Position numbers and translations under genes: made by a program
Part shown: positions 52,186-60,870 of the stretch, piece by piece
Position numbering within the stretch: the stretch's first letter is position 1
Layout of the letters: every line of letters begins with the position of its first letter
The notes under the pieces: generated by a model
The model's input: the letters and a program-made list of their open reading frames with translations, nothing else
What the model was told of the DNA's origin: nothing
Databases searched by the model: none
NCBI GenBank assembly: GCA_963722815.1
Contig: CAVROM010000003.1
Span: forward strand, 558,001-622,000
Reading direction: 5' to 3'
DNA: 64,000 bases
Origin: DASQFQ01 sp963722815
GTDB lineage: Bacteria; Actinomycetota; Thermoleophilia; Solirubrobacterales; Solirubrobacteraceae

Positions 52186-53703
52186 GTGTTAAAGGTGAGC
52201 GTCATCGTGCCCGTTTACAACCCGGGCCCCAACATCGACGAATGCATCGAGTCGCTGCTCGGCCAGACGCTGCCACCTGACGAGTACGAGGTCATCTTCG
52301 TCGATGACGGCTCGAGCGACGGCACCGAGGCGCGGCTCGACGCGCTCGCCGCCGAGCACGAGCACGTGCGGGTGAAGCACATCCCCAACTCCGGCTGGCC
52401 GGGCAAGCCGCGCAATCTCGGCATCGAGATGGCCCGTGGCGAGTACGTCTACTTCGTCGACAACGACGACTGGCTCGGCAAGAACGCGCTCAAGCGCATG
52501 TACAACCGCGCCAAGCGCGACGAGGCCGACATCGTGATCGGCAAGGTCGTGGGCGAGGGCAAGTTCGTCGCGCGCTCGGTGTTCAAGCGCGACCGCAAGG
52601 ACGTCACGCTCGAGTGGGCGCCGCTCGTGCGGCTGCTGACTCCGCACAAGCTGTTCCGCAAGTCCCTGCTCGACGAGCACGGCATCCGCTTCCCCGAAGG
52701 CCGCCGCCGGCTCGAGGACCACGTCTTCACGATGCACGCCTACTTCCACGCGCAGCACATCTCGGTGCTGGCCGGCTACCCCTGTTACCACTGGGTGATG
52801 AGGGAGACGGAGGACAACGCGTCCTACGAGGAGCTCGAGCCGGTCGGCTACTACCAGAACGTCCGCGAGGTGCTCGACCTGATCGACGAGCACATGGAGC
52901 CCGGCCCGCTGCGCGACCGCGTGAAGTCGCACTGGTACCGCGGCAAGATGCTCGGCCGCGTCGGCGGACGCAACTTCCTCACCCGCGACCCCGCCGCCAA
53001 GCGGCCGCTCTACGAGGAGATCCGCACGCTCGCGCTCGAGCGCTACGGCGACGAGGTCGACGAGTACCTGGCCTTCAACGCGCGCGTGCGGTCGCACCTG
53101 CTGCGCGCCGGCGATTACGAGGGGCTGGAGGCGCTGGCGCGCTTCGAGAGCGGGCTGGAGACCGAGGCGACGGTGGTCGAGCTCGAGCCCGAGGAGGAGG
53201 AAGGCGCGCTGAACATGGTCCTCGAGGCGCGCATCCCCGGCGTCGCCTTCGAGGCGGACCGCGACGTGGCGCGCTGGGTCCCGCCGAAGGAGCTTGCGGG
53301 CCGGCTCGAGCCGGCGCAGCTCGAGGCCGACCTCGACCGCTCGTACGCCGACGTGCTCATCTCCTCGGACCGGGAGAGCACCGAGTACCTCCTGCGCTCG
53401 AGCACCGAGACGCGGTTGGACGGCGGCACCCCGGTGTTGACCACGCGGGCCCGCCTGCAGCCGCGGGTGGTGGTGGCCAAGGCCGACCTCCGGCGCGGTG
53501 AGTGGACGGTTGGGGTCACCGCGGCGGCGGCCGGCTTCACGCCGCCCGAAGTGCCGGCGATGCACGGCCCGCGGGCATTTCGCGTGCCGCTCGTGGTCAC
53601 CATCACCAAGGACGGGCGGCTGATCCCGCCCAGCCTGCGCGGCGACGTCGCCCGGCGCTTCCCGCGCGCGGCGAGCGCGTTCAGGCGCGTGAAGACCGGC
53701 TGA
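52186..53703 (+). CDS. Family 2 glycosyltransferase with C-terminal beta-rich domain
   Basis: A 505-residue protein from GTG 52186, preceded by TAGCGT (52172-52177). The GT-A domain (about 1-230) has SVIVPVYNPGPNIDECIESLLGQ, DDGSSDGTEARLDAL, GKPRNLGIEMARGEYVYFVDNDDW (DxD-type) and RRLEDHVF. The last 170 residues are a beta-rich module (VVELEPEEEEG, MVLEARIPGVAFEADRDVARW, VPAMHGPRAFRVPLVVTIT) without a family name that I can give. It resembles GTs of teichoic-acid-like polymers. First plus-strand gene of the surface locus; the 3' end overlaps the GT4 gene. Confidence 0.9.
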   Translation: MLKVSVIVPVYNPGPNIDECIESLLGQTLPPDEYEVIFVDDGSSDGTEARLDALAAEHEHVRVKHIPNSGWPGKPRNLGIEMARGEYVYFVDNDDWLGKNALKRMYNRAKRDEADIVIGKVVGEGKFVARSVFKRDRKDVTLEWAPLVRLLTPHKLFRKSLLDEHGIRFPEGRRRLEDHVFTMHAYFHAQHISVLAGYPCYHWVMRETEDNASYEELEPVGYYQNVREVLDLIDEHMEPGPLRDRVKSHWYRGKMLGRVGGRNFLTRDPAAKRPLYEEIRTLALERYGDEVDEYLAFNARVRSHLLRAGDYEGLEALARFESGLETEATVVELEPEEEEGALNMVLEARIPGVAFEADRDVARWVPPKELAGRLEPAQLEADLDRSYADVLISSDRESTEYLLRSSTETRLDGGTPVLTTRARLQPRVVVAKADLRRGEWTVGVTAAAAGFTPPEVPAMHGPRAFRVPLVVTITKDGRLIPPSLRGDVARRFPRAASAFRRVKTG

Positions 53704-54913
53704 GCTCGCCGAACAGGTCTTCCCAGAGCGGGCCGATCGCCTCGATCGTGTACTCCTGCGCGGTCTCGACCGCGGCGCCCGCCATGCGGCGGCGCAGTGC
53801 CTCGTCCTCGACGATCTCGCGGATCGCGCGGCCTAGCCCCTCGACGTCCTCGTGCGGGACGAGCAGGCCGTTGCGGTGGTCGTCGACGATGTCGGCCGGG
53901 CCGGTCGGGCAGTCGAACGAGACGACGCCCATGCCCTTGCTCATCGCCTCCAGCAGGATCAGCGGGAAGCCTTCGAAGCGCGAGGAGAGCACGAACACCG
54001 CCGACTCGGCCATATCCGCGCCGATGTCCTCGGCCGGGCCTTCGATCACCACCGAGTCCTCGAGGCCGTGCTCCTCGATCAGGCCGCGGTAACGGCCTTC
54101 CAGGTGGCCGCGCCCGCGTAGCCGCAGCCGCCAGTCGGGGTGGGCCTTCGCGGTCTCCGCCCACGCCGGGATCAGCAGCTCGAAGCCCTTCTGGTAGCGG
54201 AAGCGCCCGGCGGCGTAGACGGTCTTGGCCTCGAGGTCGGCCTTGGCGCCCGGCAGGGGGCGCACGGTGTTGGGGATGCGGTGCAGCGCGAGGCCACCGT
54301 CGAGCAGCTTGCGGTAGGCGTCGCGATCCTGCTCTGTGAGCACGACGAGCGCGTCGAGGCGCGGGTAGAGGCGCTTCATCCAGCGGCGCAGCCCCTTGTT
54401 GTGCTTGCTCAGGTTCATCTGCTCGAGCCCGACCGTGCGGAGCCCAGGGGGCTGCAGCTGCGCGATCATCAGGTTCACGCCCGGGCGGGTGCCGACGAGG
54501 ATCCCGGCGCGGCCGCGCAGCCGGCGGACGAGCTGGATGTCGGTCCACAGGTTGAAGCTCGATCCCGCGCGGTCGGCGTGGGTCATGAACACGCTCGCGC
54601 GCGAGCGCAGCAGCCGGCGCAGCGGGCCGCGCTTGCGGCGGTCGTCGAGGTCGAACACCTCGACGCCGGCGGGGAAGGCGCCGAAGAACGGCTCGTCGCG
54701 GTCGCGGTAGCCGCTGATGATGTCGACCTGCCAGCCGCGCTCCTGCATGTACTCGGCGAGGTTGAACGCGGCGCGGATCGTGCCGCCCATGTTCCAGGCC
54801 GTCCAGAGGAAGATCGTCAGGCGTCGCTCGCCGTCCTCGCGCGGCGGGACGCGGACGGCGCGCACCAGCACGCTGCGCGTGACGCGCACGAGGAAGTTCT
54901 TGAGCCGGCCCAC
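53681..54913 (-). CDS. Family 4 glycosyltransferase
   Basis: A 410-residue GT-B enzyme: N-terminal WTAWNMGGTIRAAFNLAEYMQERG, VGTRPGVNLMIAQL, and C-terminal VYAAGRFRYQKGFELLIPAW, then SRFEGFPLILLEAMSKGMGVVSFDCPTGPADIV (E-x7-E). It is closely similar to the C-terminal half of the protein at 56537, for example in the EAMSKGM and SFDCP segments, so the two are paralogues. Transferred sugar unknown. Its 3' end overlaps the GT2 gene by 23 bases and it is divergent from the sulfotransferase gene. Confidence 0.92.
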   Translation of the reverse strand: MGRLKNFLVRVTRSVLVRAVRVPPREDGERRLTIFLWTAWNMGGTIRAAFNLAEYMQERGWQVDIISGYRDRDEPFFGAFPAGVEVFDLDDRRKRGPLRRLLRSRASVFMTHADRAGSSFNLWTDIQLVRRLRGRAGILVGTRPGVNLMIAQLQPPGLRTVGLEQMNLSKHNKGLRRWMKRLYPRLDALVVLTEQDRDAYRKLLDGGLALHRIPNTVRPLPGAKADLEAKTVYAAGRFRYQKGFELLIPAWAETAKAHPDWRLRLRGRGHLEGRYRGLIEEHGLEDSVVIEGPAEDIGADMAESAVFVLSSRFEGFPLILLEAMSKGMGVVSFDCPTGPADIVDDHRNGLLVPHEDVEGLGRAIREIVEDEALRRRMAGAAVETAQEYTIEAIGPLWEDLFGELSRSSRA

Positions 54914-54957
54914 GATGGGCGGCGAGGGTAGCTGACCCCCCGCTATCGTCCCCGCGC

Positions 54958-55809
54958 GTGTCTTGGAAGGAGACGGTCAACGGCGTGCTGACGCGCGCGA
55001 CGGGCTATCAGCTCCAGCGCGCGGGCGGGGGAGCGGCCCGGTCGCGTGTGCGGGGCGGCGATCGCCTGATCGAGGCGCCCGTGTTCGTGATCTGCACGCT
55101 GCGCTCGGGCTCGACGCTGCTGCGCGTGCTGCTCGACAGCCACTCGCAGATCCGCTCGCCGCACGAGCTGCACCTGCGCTACGTCTCCGTCCACTTCGAC
55201 CAGAAGTGGTCGGAGCGCTCGATGAAGGAGCTGGGGCTCGACACCCGCGCCGCCGACTACCTGCTGTGGGACCGCCTGCTGCACCGCGAGCTCACCGCCA
55301 GCCGCAAGTCGATCATCGCCGACAAGACGCCCAACAACGTCTTCATCGTCGACCGCCTGCGCGAGGCGTGGCCCGACGCGCGCTTCATCTTCCTGCTCCG
55401 CCACCCGGGCGCGATCGCGCGCTCGCGCCAGGCATATAAGAACCCACCCGCCCAGGGCGCCGACGAGCTGATCATCAAGTACGTCGAGGCGCTGGAGGCC
55501 GCGCGCCAGACCTACGACGGCCACACCGTCCGCTACGAGGACCTGACCGCGAACCCCGAGCGCGAGCTGCGCAAGATCTGCGACTTCCTCGGCGTGCCCT
55601 ACGAGGCGACGATGCTCGACTACGGCCAGTTCGACCACGGCCGCTACAAGTCCGGCCTCGGCGACTGGAACGAGAAGATCAAGTCCGGCGCGATCCAGCC
55701 GCCCGAGCCGCCGCCACCGGTCGACGAGATCGACCCCGCGCTGCGCGAGATGTGCGCGAAGTGGGGCTACCTAGACGACGCCAAGGTCCCGGTCGACCGC
55801 GGCGCGTAG
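54958..55809 (+). CDS. Sulfotransferase family protein
   Basis: A 283-residue PAPS-dependent sulfotransferase fold from GTG 54958 (TATCGT box at 54944-54949). 5'-phosphosulfate loop FVICTLRSGSTLLRVLLDSHSQIRSPHEL, then FIFLLRHPGAIARSR (3'-phosphate region) and VRYEDLTANPERELRKICDFLGVP. It may sulfate a sugar of the polymer made by this locus, or another glycan. The 3' end overlaps the methyltransferase-like gene by 39 bases. Confidence 0.9.
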   Translation: MSWKETVNGVLTRATGYQLQRAGGGAARSRVRGGDRLIEAPVFVICTLRSGSTLLRVLLDSHSQIRSPHELHLRYVSVHFDQKWSERSMKELGLDTRAADYLLWDRLLHRELTASRKSIIADKTPNNVFIVDRLREAWPDARFIFLLRHPGAIARSRQAYKNPPAQGADELIIKYVEALEAARQTYDGHTVRYEDLTANPERELRKICDFLGVPYEATMLDYGQFDHGRYKSGLGDWNEKIKSGAIQPPEPPPPVDEIDPALREMCAKWGYLDDAKVPVDRGA

Positions 55810-56514
55810 GGCCGGCAGGCCCTCGTCGCGGCTCACGCCGCGCTCCCGCAGGTCGCGCAGGACGTCCCAGAACGAGGCGGTCAGCACCGCGTCGGGCGTG
55901 ACCGCGCCGCGGCGCTCGAGCACCGCCTCCGGCACCGGCTGCGGGTCGGGCTGGACGATCAGCTCGGTGATCGCGTCGAGCCCGTCGGCGAGCACGCTGC
56001 TGTCCGGGTCGAGCCCGAGCACGAGGCCGAGGCCGGTCGGCTCGGTGCTCACGCGCACGACGATCAGGTCGGGCCGGTGCTCCTCGAGCACCTCGAGCAC
56101 CTTGTAGACGTCGCCCGTCCACTGGTGCGTTGTGCGGTCGCGGTTGGCCTCCGGGATGTCGCGCGGGAGGATGTCGTCGAACACGATCGCGGCCGTCCAG
56201 TCGGCGTGGCGCTCGACGTTGACGAAGTCGCGCAACGCGAACTCGGACAGGTGCATGCCGTCGATGAACGAGAAGCCGACGCGGCGGCCCTCGAACGTCA
56301 TCAGCGGCTCGTCGCGCTCGAAGAAGTCGTCGCTCGTGATGGGGAAGAGCTTGGCCCGCGGCGGCGGGGCGACCTTGAGGTTGTAGGCGGGGTCGATGCC
56401 GATCGACGGCGAGCGGGCGAGCGCGAGGCTGTCGCCGTTGCGGACGCCGATCTCGAGATAGGTGGGGGGCGCGAGCAGCTCGTGGATGCGGCCCAGGAAG
56501 TCTCGGTAGTACAC
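55771..56514 (-). CDS. Methyltransferase-like protein (class I SAM type)
   Basis: From GTG 56514 the protein has 247 residues. The motif-I region is YLEIGVRNGDSLALA and motif II is IGIDPAYNLK; FIDGMHLSEFALRDF and IVFDDILPRD follow, as in the Methyltransf_24 group. It could methylate a sugar, but no substrate is known. The start lies close to the opposing GT4 start; the two share a promoter centred on 56525-56531. The N-terminus is uncertain because an in-frame extension upstream exists. Confidence 0.78.
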   Translation of the reverse strand: MYYRDFLGRIHELLAPPTYLEIGVRNGDSLALARSPSIGIDPAYNLKVAPPPRAKLFPITSDDFFERDEPLMTFEGRRVGFSFIDGMHLSEFALRDFVNVERHADWTAAIVFDDILPRDIPEANRDRTTHQWTGDVYKVLEVLEEHRPDLIVVRVSTEPTGLGLVLGLDPDSSVLADGLDAITELIVQPDPQPVPEAVLERRGAVTPDAVLTASFWDVLRDLRERGVSRDEGLPALRAAVDRDLGVV

Positions 56515-56524
56515 GGTGCCCGAG

Positions 56525-56531
56525 TACCCTA
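56525..56531. promoter_or_regulatory. Bidirectional promoter: overlapping -10 boxes on both strands
   Basis: TACCCTA (56525-56531) reads TACCCT on the plus strand, 6 bases before GTG 56537, and TAGGGT on the minus strand, 11 bases before GTG 56514. The two divergent genes therefore share one melted region. Confidence 0.6.
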
Positions 56532-56536
56532 GTCGC

Positions 56537-58438
56537 GTGGCCAGCCGCGTCGAGATCATCGAGCGGCGGCGGCTCGTCGTCGGCGACCGGGAGATCGATC
56601 TCGCCGCGCTGGTGCCCGAGGGAGGCGGACCTGCCACGCAGGAGCTCGATGCCTCCCCCGGTGGATCGAAGGTCGACGAGGCCGTCGTGCTCGGCACGCC
56701 TGAGGGCGTCTATCGCTTCACCGTCGCGCGCCCGAAGGGCGGGGCGCTGACCGTCGAGGCCAAGCCGCTGGCGCCGCACGCCGAGGTCACCCGCCTCCAC
56801 GTCCAGGACGCGACGCTGCACGTCGAGGGCACCGTCCCGACCGAGGCGGAGGCGCCCGCCTTCCTGTTCGCCCGCCGCCGCGGCGACGCGATGGAGGTCG
56901 TGGCGTCCGCGCGCGTGACCGCGGGGACCTTCAGCGCCGACCTCGACCTCGCCGACCTCGCGCTCCCGGGCGACCAGCGTGACGTCTGGAACCTGCGGCT
57001 CGAAGTCGCGCGCAAGGGCTACCGCCTCGGCACCCACTTCGACGGCATCCCCAACCGCAACGACGCGAGCGAGTACCCCGCCGCCGAGGTGGGCGGGCGC
57101 CGCATCCGGCCCTACTACACGGTTGAGAACAACGTCTCGGTGCGCTCGGAGACCGGCGCCGGGGACCAGCCCGTCGCCGAGGAGGCCGGCGAGGCCGAGC
57201 CGACGCGGGCGCGGCGGCTGCTCGGGCCGCCCGCGATCCTCGTGCACCGGCTGGCGCTGCGGCTCGCGAGCCTGCGGCGCGGGAGCGCGAAGCCCGACGG
57301 GCGCGACGTCCGCATCCTCATCCTCCACGCGTGGGGGATGGGCGGCACGGTGCGCGCGGCGATGAGCCTGGCGGAGTCGCTGGCCGCGAGCGGCCGCTCG
57401 GTCGAGGTCGTGAGCGTCGTGCGGCGCAAGGGGCGGCCGTTCTTCCCGTTCCCCGACGGCGTCGCGGTCACCGCCGTCGACGATCAGCGCAAGGGCGGCG
57501 GGCTGCTCTCGAAGCTCCCCAGCCTGCTCGTCCACCCCGACGACTTCGCCTACCCGTGGTGCAGCCTGCGCACCGACCTGCTGCTGCTGCGCCGCCTGCG
57601 CACGATGCGCGGCGGGGTCGTGATCGGCACGCGCCCGAGCTTCAACCTGCTCGCCTCCGCGCTCGCTCCCGAGGGCACCGTCACCGTCGCCCAGGAGCAC
57701 CAGAACTTCAACCGGCACCGCAAGGGGCTCGCGCGCGACGTGCGGCGCCGCTACCGCGGCCTCGGCGCGCTCGCGGTGCTGACCGAGGACGACCGGCGCG
57801 ACTACGAAGGCGCGCTCGGCGGGGCGACGCGCGTCGTCCGCCTCCCCAACGCGGTGCCCCCGCTCGGCGGCGAGCGCGCGCGGCCGGAGAGCAAGGTCGT
57901 CGTCGCCGCGGGGCGGCTCAACTCCCCGCAGAAGGGCTTCGACCTGCTGATCGAGGCGTGGAAGCCGGTCGCCGCGGCGCACCCCGACTGGCAGCTGCGG
58001 ATCTACGGCCGCGGGCACCTGCGCGCGGCGCTCAAGCGCCAGGCCCGCGACGCCGGGCTGGCCGACGACGTCTTCCTCATGGGCGCCACGCGCGACCTCG
58101 GCAGCGCGCTCGCGCAGGGTTCGGCGTTCGTGCTCTCCTCGCGCTACGAGGGCTTCGGCATCGTCGTCGTGGAGGCGATGAGCAAGGGCATGGCGGTCGT
58201 CTCCTTCGACTGCCCGCGCGGCCCGGGCGAGATCATCGACGACGGCCGCGACGGCGTGCTGGTGCCGGACGGCGACGTCGCGGGGCTCTCACGGGCGCTG
58301 CTCGACGTGGTCGGCGACGAGGAGCGGCGGCGCGCGCTCGGCGCCGCCGCGGTCGAGTCCGCGCGCCGCTACGACCCCGCGGTGGTCGGCAAGGATTGGG
58401 TCAGCCTTATCGACGAGCTGGCCCCGCGGGTACCCTGA
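56537..58438 (+). CDS. Family 4 glycosyltransferase with N-terminal beta-rich domain
   Basis: A 633-residue fusion from GTG 56537 (GTG 56516 would add seven residues and overlap the promoter). Residues about 1-215 are beta-rich: RVEIIERRRLVVGDREIDLAAL, VYRFTVARPKGGALTVE, YRLGTHFDGIPNRNDASEYP. Residues about 265-630 are GT-B: LILHAWGMGGTVRAAMSLAESL, VAAGRLNSPQKGFDLLIEAW, SRYEGFGIVVVEAMSKGMAVVSFDCPRGPGEII. The N-terminal part resembles in style the C-terminal module of the GT2 protein. A role in adding sugar to a phosphopolyol polymer fits. Confidence 0.9.
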   Translation: MASRVEIIERRRLVVGDREIDLAALVPEGGGPATQELDASPGGSKVDEAVVLGTPEGVYRFTVARPKGGALTVEAKPLAPHAEVTRLHVQDATLHVEGTVPTEAEAPAFLFARRRGDAMEVVASARVTAGTFSADLDLADLALPGDQRDVWNLRLEVARKGYRLGTHFDGIPNRNDASEYPAAEVGGRRIRPYYTVENNVSVRSETGAGDQPVAEEAGEAEPTRARRLLGPPAILVHRLALRLASLRRGSAKPDGRDVRILILHAWGMGGTVRAAMSLAESLAASGRSVEVVSVVRRKGRPFFPFPDGVAVTAVDDQRKGGGLLSKLPSLLVHPDDFAYPWCSLRTDLLLLRRLRTMRGGVVIGTRPSFNLLASALAPEGTVTVAQEHQNFNRHRKGLARDVRRRYRGLGALAVLTEDDRRDYEGALGGATRVVRLPNAVPPLGGERARPESKVVVAAGRLNSPQKGFDLLIEAWKPVAAAHPDWQLRIYGRGHLRAALKRQARDAGLADDVFLMGATRDLGSALAQGSAFVLSSRYEGFGIVVVEAMSKGMAVVSFDCPRGPGEIIDDGRDGVLVPDGDVAGLSRALLDVVGDEERRRALGAAAVESARRYDPAVVGKDWVSLIDELAPRVP

Positions 58439-58444
58439 CGCGCC

Positions 58445-60211
58445 GTGAGCGCTGTGAAAGAGATGTCATCGGGGCGCCCCGTGCGGGCTCGCCGGGCGGT
58501 CCCGCCCGTGCCGGGCTCGTCGGCCGTGCTGGTGGCGACCGCGGCGCTCGCCGACGGCGCCCCCGCAGCGCTCCAGGCGTGGGAGGGCGAGACGCTGCTC
58601 TCGCGCCTCGTCGCCCAGTTCTCCAGCCTCGGCATCGCCGGGCTGCACGTGCTGACCCGGCCCGCCTGGGCCGACGCGATGCGCGCCGCCGCCGACGGCG
58701 CCGAGCTCCACGCGGGTGAGTCGGCCGCTGACGACCTGCGCGCGATCGGCCGCATCGCCGAGGGCGCGGCGGGGCCGCTCGTGGTCGCCTACGCCGACAT
58801 CGTCACCCAGCGCGAGGTGCTGGCCGGCCTTCTCCAAGAGCCGCGCATCCGCACCGGCGTCCTCACCACCGGCGGCATGGTCGCGCGCCCCTACGGCTTC
58901 AAGACCCGCGCGCGCCGCGGGCGCATCGTCTCCGCCGGCTCGCCGTACCACACGGTGCGCAAGCCGACCGGCACGTTCCTCGGCGTGCTCAAGGTGGCGC
59001 CGGCCGACCGCGTCGGCGTCGCCCCGCTCACCCAGCGGCTGGCCGGCCTCGTCGACCCGCCGCCGGCGGAGTGGCAGGAGGAGTTCGACTACAAGACCGG
59101 CCACTGGCGGCGCATGCTCGCGCTGTTCTCGATCCCGCGCGAGCCCGCCGCGCCCGTGCCGCCGCGCGAGGCGCTCGACGTCGCCCCGCTCGCGCCCGAG
59201 GACGCCGCCGAGCTCGAGCGCCGGCGCGCGATCGCGCCGGACGACGTGACCGCGCTGCTGCTGGTCGGGCTCGTGCGCTCGGGCGCGCACATCACCGCCT
59301 CCCACCTGCGCTCGCTGTTCTGGGCCCGGCCCGGCTCGCCGGCCGCGCTCGAGCGCGCGGCCGCCGAGATCCTCGAGCACGACGAGGACCGCGAGCTGCT
59401 CAACTCGGCGGTCAAGGGATCGGACGGCTTCTTCACGACGTTCTTCGTCTCGACCTACTCGCGCTACATCGCGCGCTGGGCGGCGCGGCAGGGGCTGACG
59501 CCCAACCAGGTGACGCTGTTCTCGATCGGGCTCGGCGTGCTCGCCGCCGCCTGCTTCGCGAACGCGGAGCGGTGGAGCATGGTGCTCGGCGCGGTGCTCG
59601 TCTACTTCGCGTTCGTGTTCGACTGCGTCGACGGCCAGCTCGCCCGCTACTCGCGCCAGTTCTCCAAGCTCGGCGCCTGGCTCGACTCGATCTTCGACCG
59701 CTCGAAGGAGTACGTCGTGTTCGCCGGCCTGGCGATCGGCGCCAGCCGCACCGGCGACCCGGTGTGGCTGCTGGCCGGGGCGGCGCTGGCGCTGCAGACC
59801 ACGCGCCACGCGATCGACTTCTCGTATCCCGCGGCGCAGCACCAGGCCATCGCGGAGGCGCCGCAGCCGCCGCTGGAGCGCCCGTTCGACGGGCCTCGGC
59901 CGGCGTCGCGGATGACCCAGCCGGTGGAGGCCGAGGAGATCGTGGATGAGGACGGCGAGGCGCCGCCGCCCTCGCCGGCGCGGCCGTCGCCGCGGCAGCG
60001 GGTCGCGCGGCTGTGGCGGGCGATCGACCGCAGCCCCGCGCGCTGGGTGAAGAAGATCATCCAGTTCCCGATCGGCGAGCGCTTCGCCGCGATCGCGATC
60101 ACCGCCGCGTTCTTCGACGCCCGCACCGTTTTCATCGTCCTGCTCGCCTGGGGCGGCTTCGCGATGCTCTACGTCCTGCTCGGCCGCACGGCGCGGTCGC
60201 TGGTGTCATGA
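58445..60211 (+). CDS. Degenerate nucleotidyltransferase fused to CDP-alcohol phosphotransferase
   Basis: A 588-residue protein from GTG 58445, 6 bases after the GT4 stop. The N-terminal half (about 20-210) resembles a sugar-phosphate nucleotidyltransferase (ALADGAPAALQAWEGETLLSRL, LVVAYADIV, ARPYGFKTRARRGRIV) but lacks the LAAGxGxR loop. The C-terminal half is a CDP-alcohol phosphotransferase with the complete motif D-x2-DG-x2-AR-x8-G-x3-D-x3-D (FDCVDGQLARYSRQFSKLGAWLDSIFDR). It would transfer a phospho-alcohol from a CDP donor. The next gene overlaps in ATGA. Confidence 0.9.
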   Translation: MSAVKEMSSGRPVRARRAVPPVPGSSAVLVATAALADGAPAALQAWEGETLLSRLVAQFSSLGIAGLHVLTRPAWADAMRAAADGAELHAGESAADDLRAIGRIAEGAAGPLVVAYADIVTQREVLAGLLQEPRIRTGVLTTGGMVARPYGFKTRARRGRIVSAGSPYHTVRKPTGTFLGVLKVAPADRVGVAPLTQRLAGLVDPPPAEWQEEFDYKTGHWRRMLALFSIPREPAAPVPPREALDVAPLAPEDAAELERRRAIAPDDVTALLLVGLVRSGAHITASHLRSLFWARPGSPAALERAAAEILEHDEDRELLNSAVKGSDGFFTTFFVSTYSRYIARWAARQGLTPNQVTLFSIGLGVLAAACFANAERWSMVLGAVLVYFAFVFDCVDGQLARYSRQFSKLGAWLDSIFDRSKEYVVFAGLAIGASRTGDPVWLLAGAALALQTTRHAIDFSYPAAQHQAIAEAPQPPLERPFDGPRPASRMTQPVEAEEIVDEDGEAPPPSPARPSPRQRVARLWRAIDRSPARWVKKIIQFPIGERFAAIAITAAFFDARTVFIVLLAWGGFAMLYVLLGRTARSLVS

Positions 60212-60870
60212 GCGCTACCGCGATCCCCTCCGCGGCGCCGGCTCCCGTCGACCGCGGCAGCGTGCTCGACGCCTATCGCGACGACGGCCCGCTCGCCACC
60301 GCGCTCGGGCGGGCGCTCGGCCGCGGCATCTCGCTGCCTCCGATCGCGCTCCTGGCCGTGGCCGGGCTGCCGCTGCTGCTCGCGATCGTCATCAAGGGCG
60401 ACGGCGCGTCGGACGGGCTCGTGGCCGGCGTGGTCGCCTGGGTGGTCCTGCTGGGCGGGCTCGCCAGCGCGCGCCCGTTGGCCGACCGGCTGCGCTGGAT
60501 GGTGCCGCCCGCGCTGCGCGCGATCGAGTACGCGGCGCTGCTGTGGATCGGCGCCGTGGCCGGCGGCGACGCCGAGCCCGCGGCGTTCGCGCTCCTGTGC
60601 GCGATCACCTATCACCACTACGAGAACGTGTACGGCTTCCGCCACCGCGGCGTGCGGCCGCCGGCGTGGGTGACCGCCGCCGGCCTCGGCTGGGACGGGC
60701 GGCTCGTGCTCGGCGCCGTGCTGCTCATCGCCGGCGCGCTGCCGGCGGCGTTCTACGTGCTCGCCGGACTGCTGGCGGCGCTGTTCGTGACGGAGACGGT
60801 CGCCGAGTGGCGGCGCTTCCGGCTCGGGCAGGCGCCGGTCTATGACGACGAGGAGGATGAGGCCGACTGA
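60208..60870 (+). CDS. DUF5941-like membrane protein
   Basis: A 220-residue protein starting at ATG 60208 (ATGA overlap). Four or five transmembrane helices: PPIALLAVAGLPLLLAIVI, LVAGVVAWVVLLGGLAS, LLWIGAVAGGDAEPAAFALLCAITYHHYENVYGFRHRG, LGAVLLIAGALPAAFYVLAGLLAALFVTE. HHYENVYGFRHRG is the most distinctive stretch. Proteins of this type sit beside CDP-alcohol phosphotransferases in actinobacteria and are of unknown function. The acidic tail ends DDEEDEAD. Confidence 0.8.
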   Translation: MSATAIPSAAPAPVDRGSVLDAYRDDGPLATALGRALGRGISLPPIALLAVAGLPLLLAIVIKGDGASDGLVAGVVAWVVLLGGLASARPLADRLRWMVPPALRAIEYAALLWIGAVAGGDAEPAAFALLCAITYHHYENVYGFRHRGVRPPAWVTAAGLGWDGRLVLGAVLLIAGALPAAFYVLAGLLAALFVTETVAEWRRFRLGQAPVYDDEEDEAD

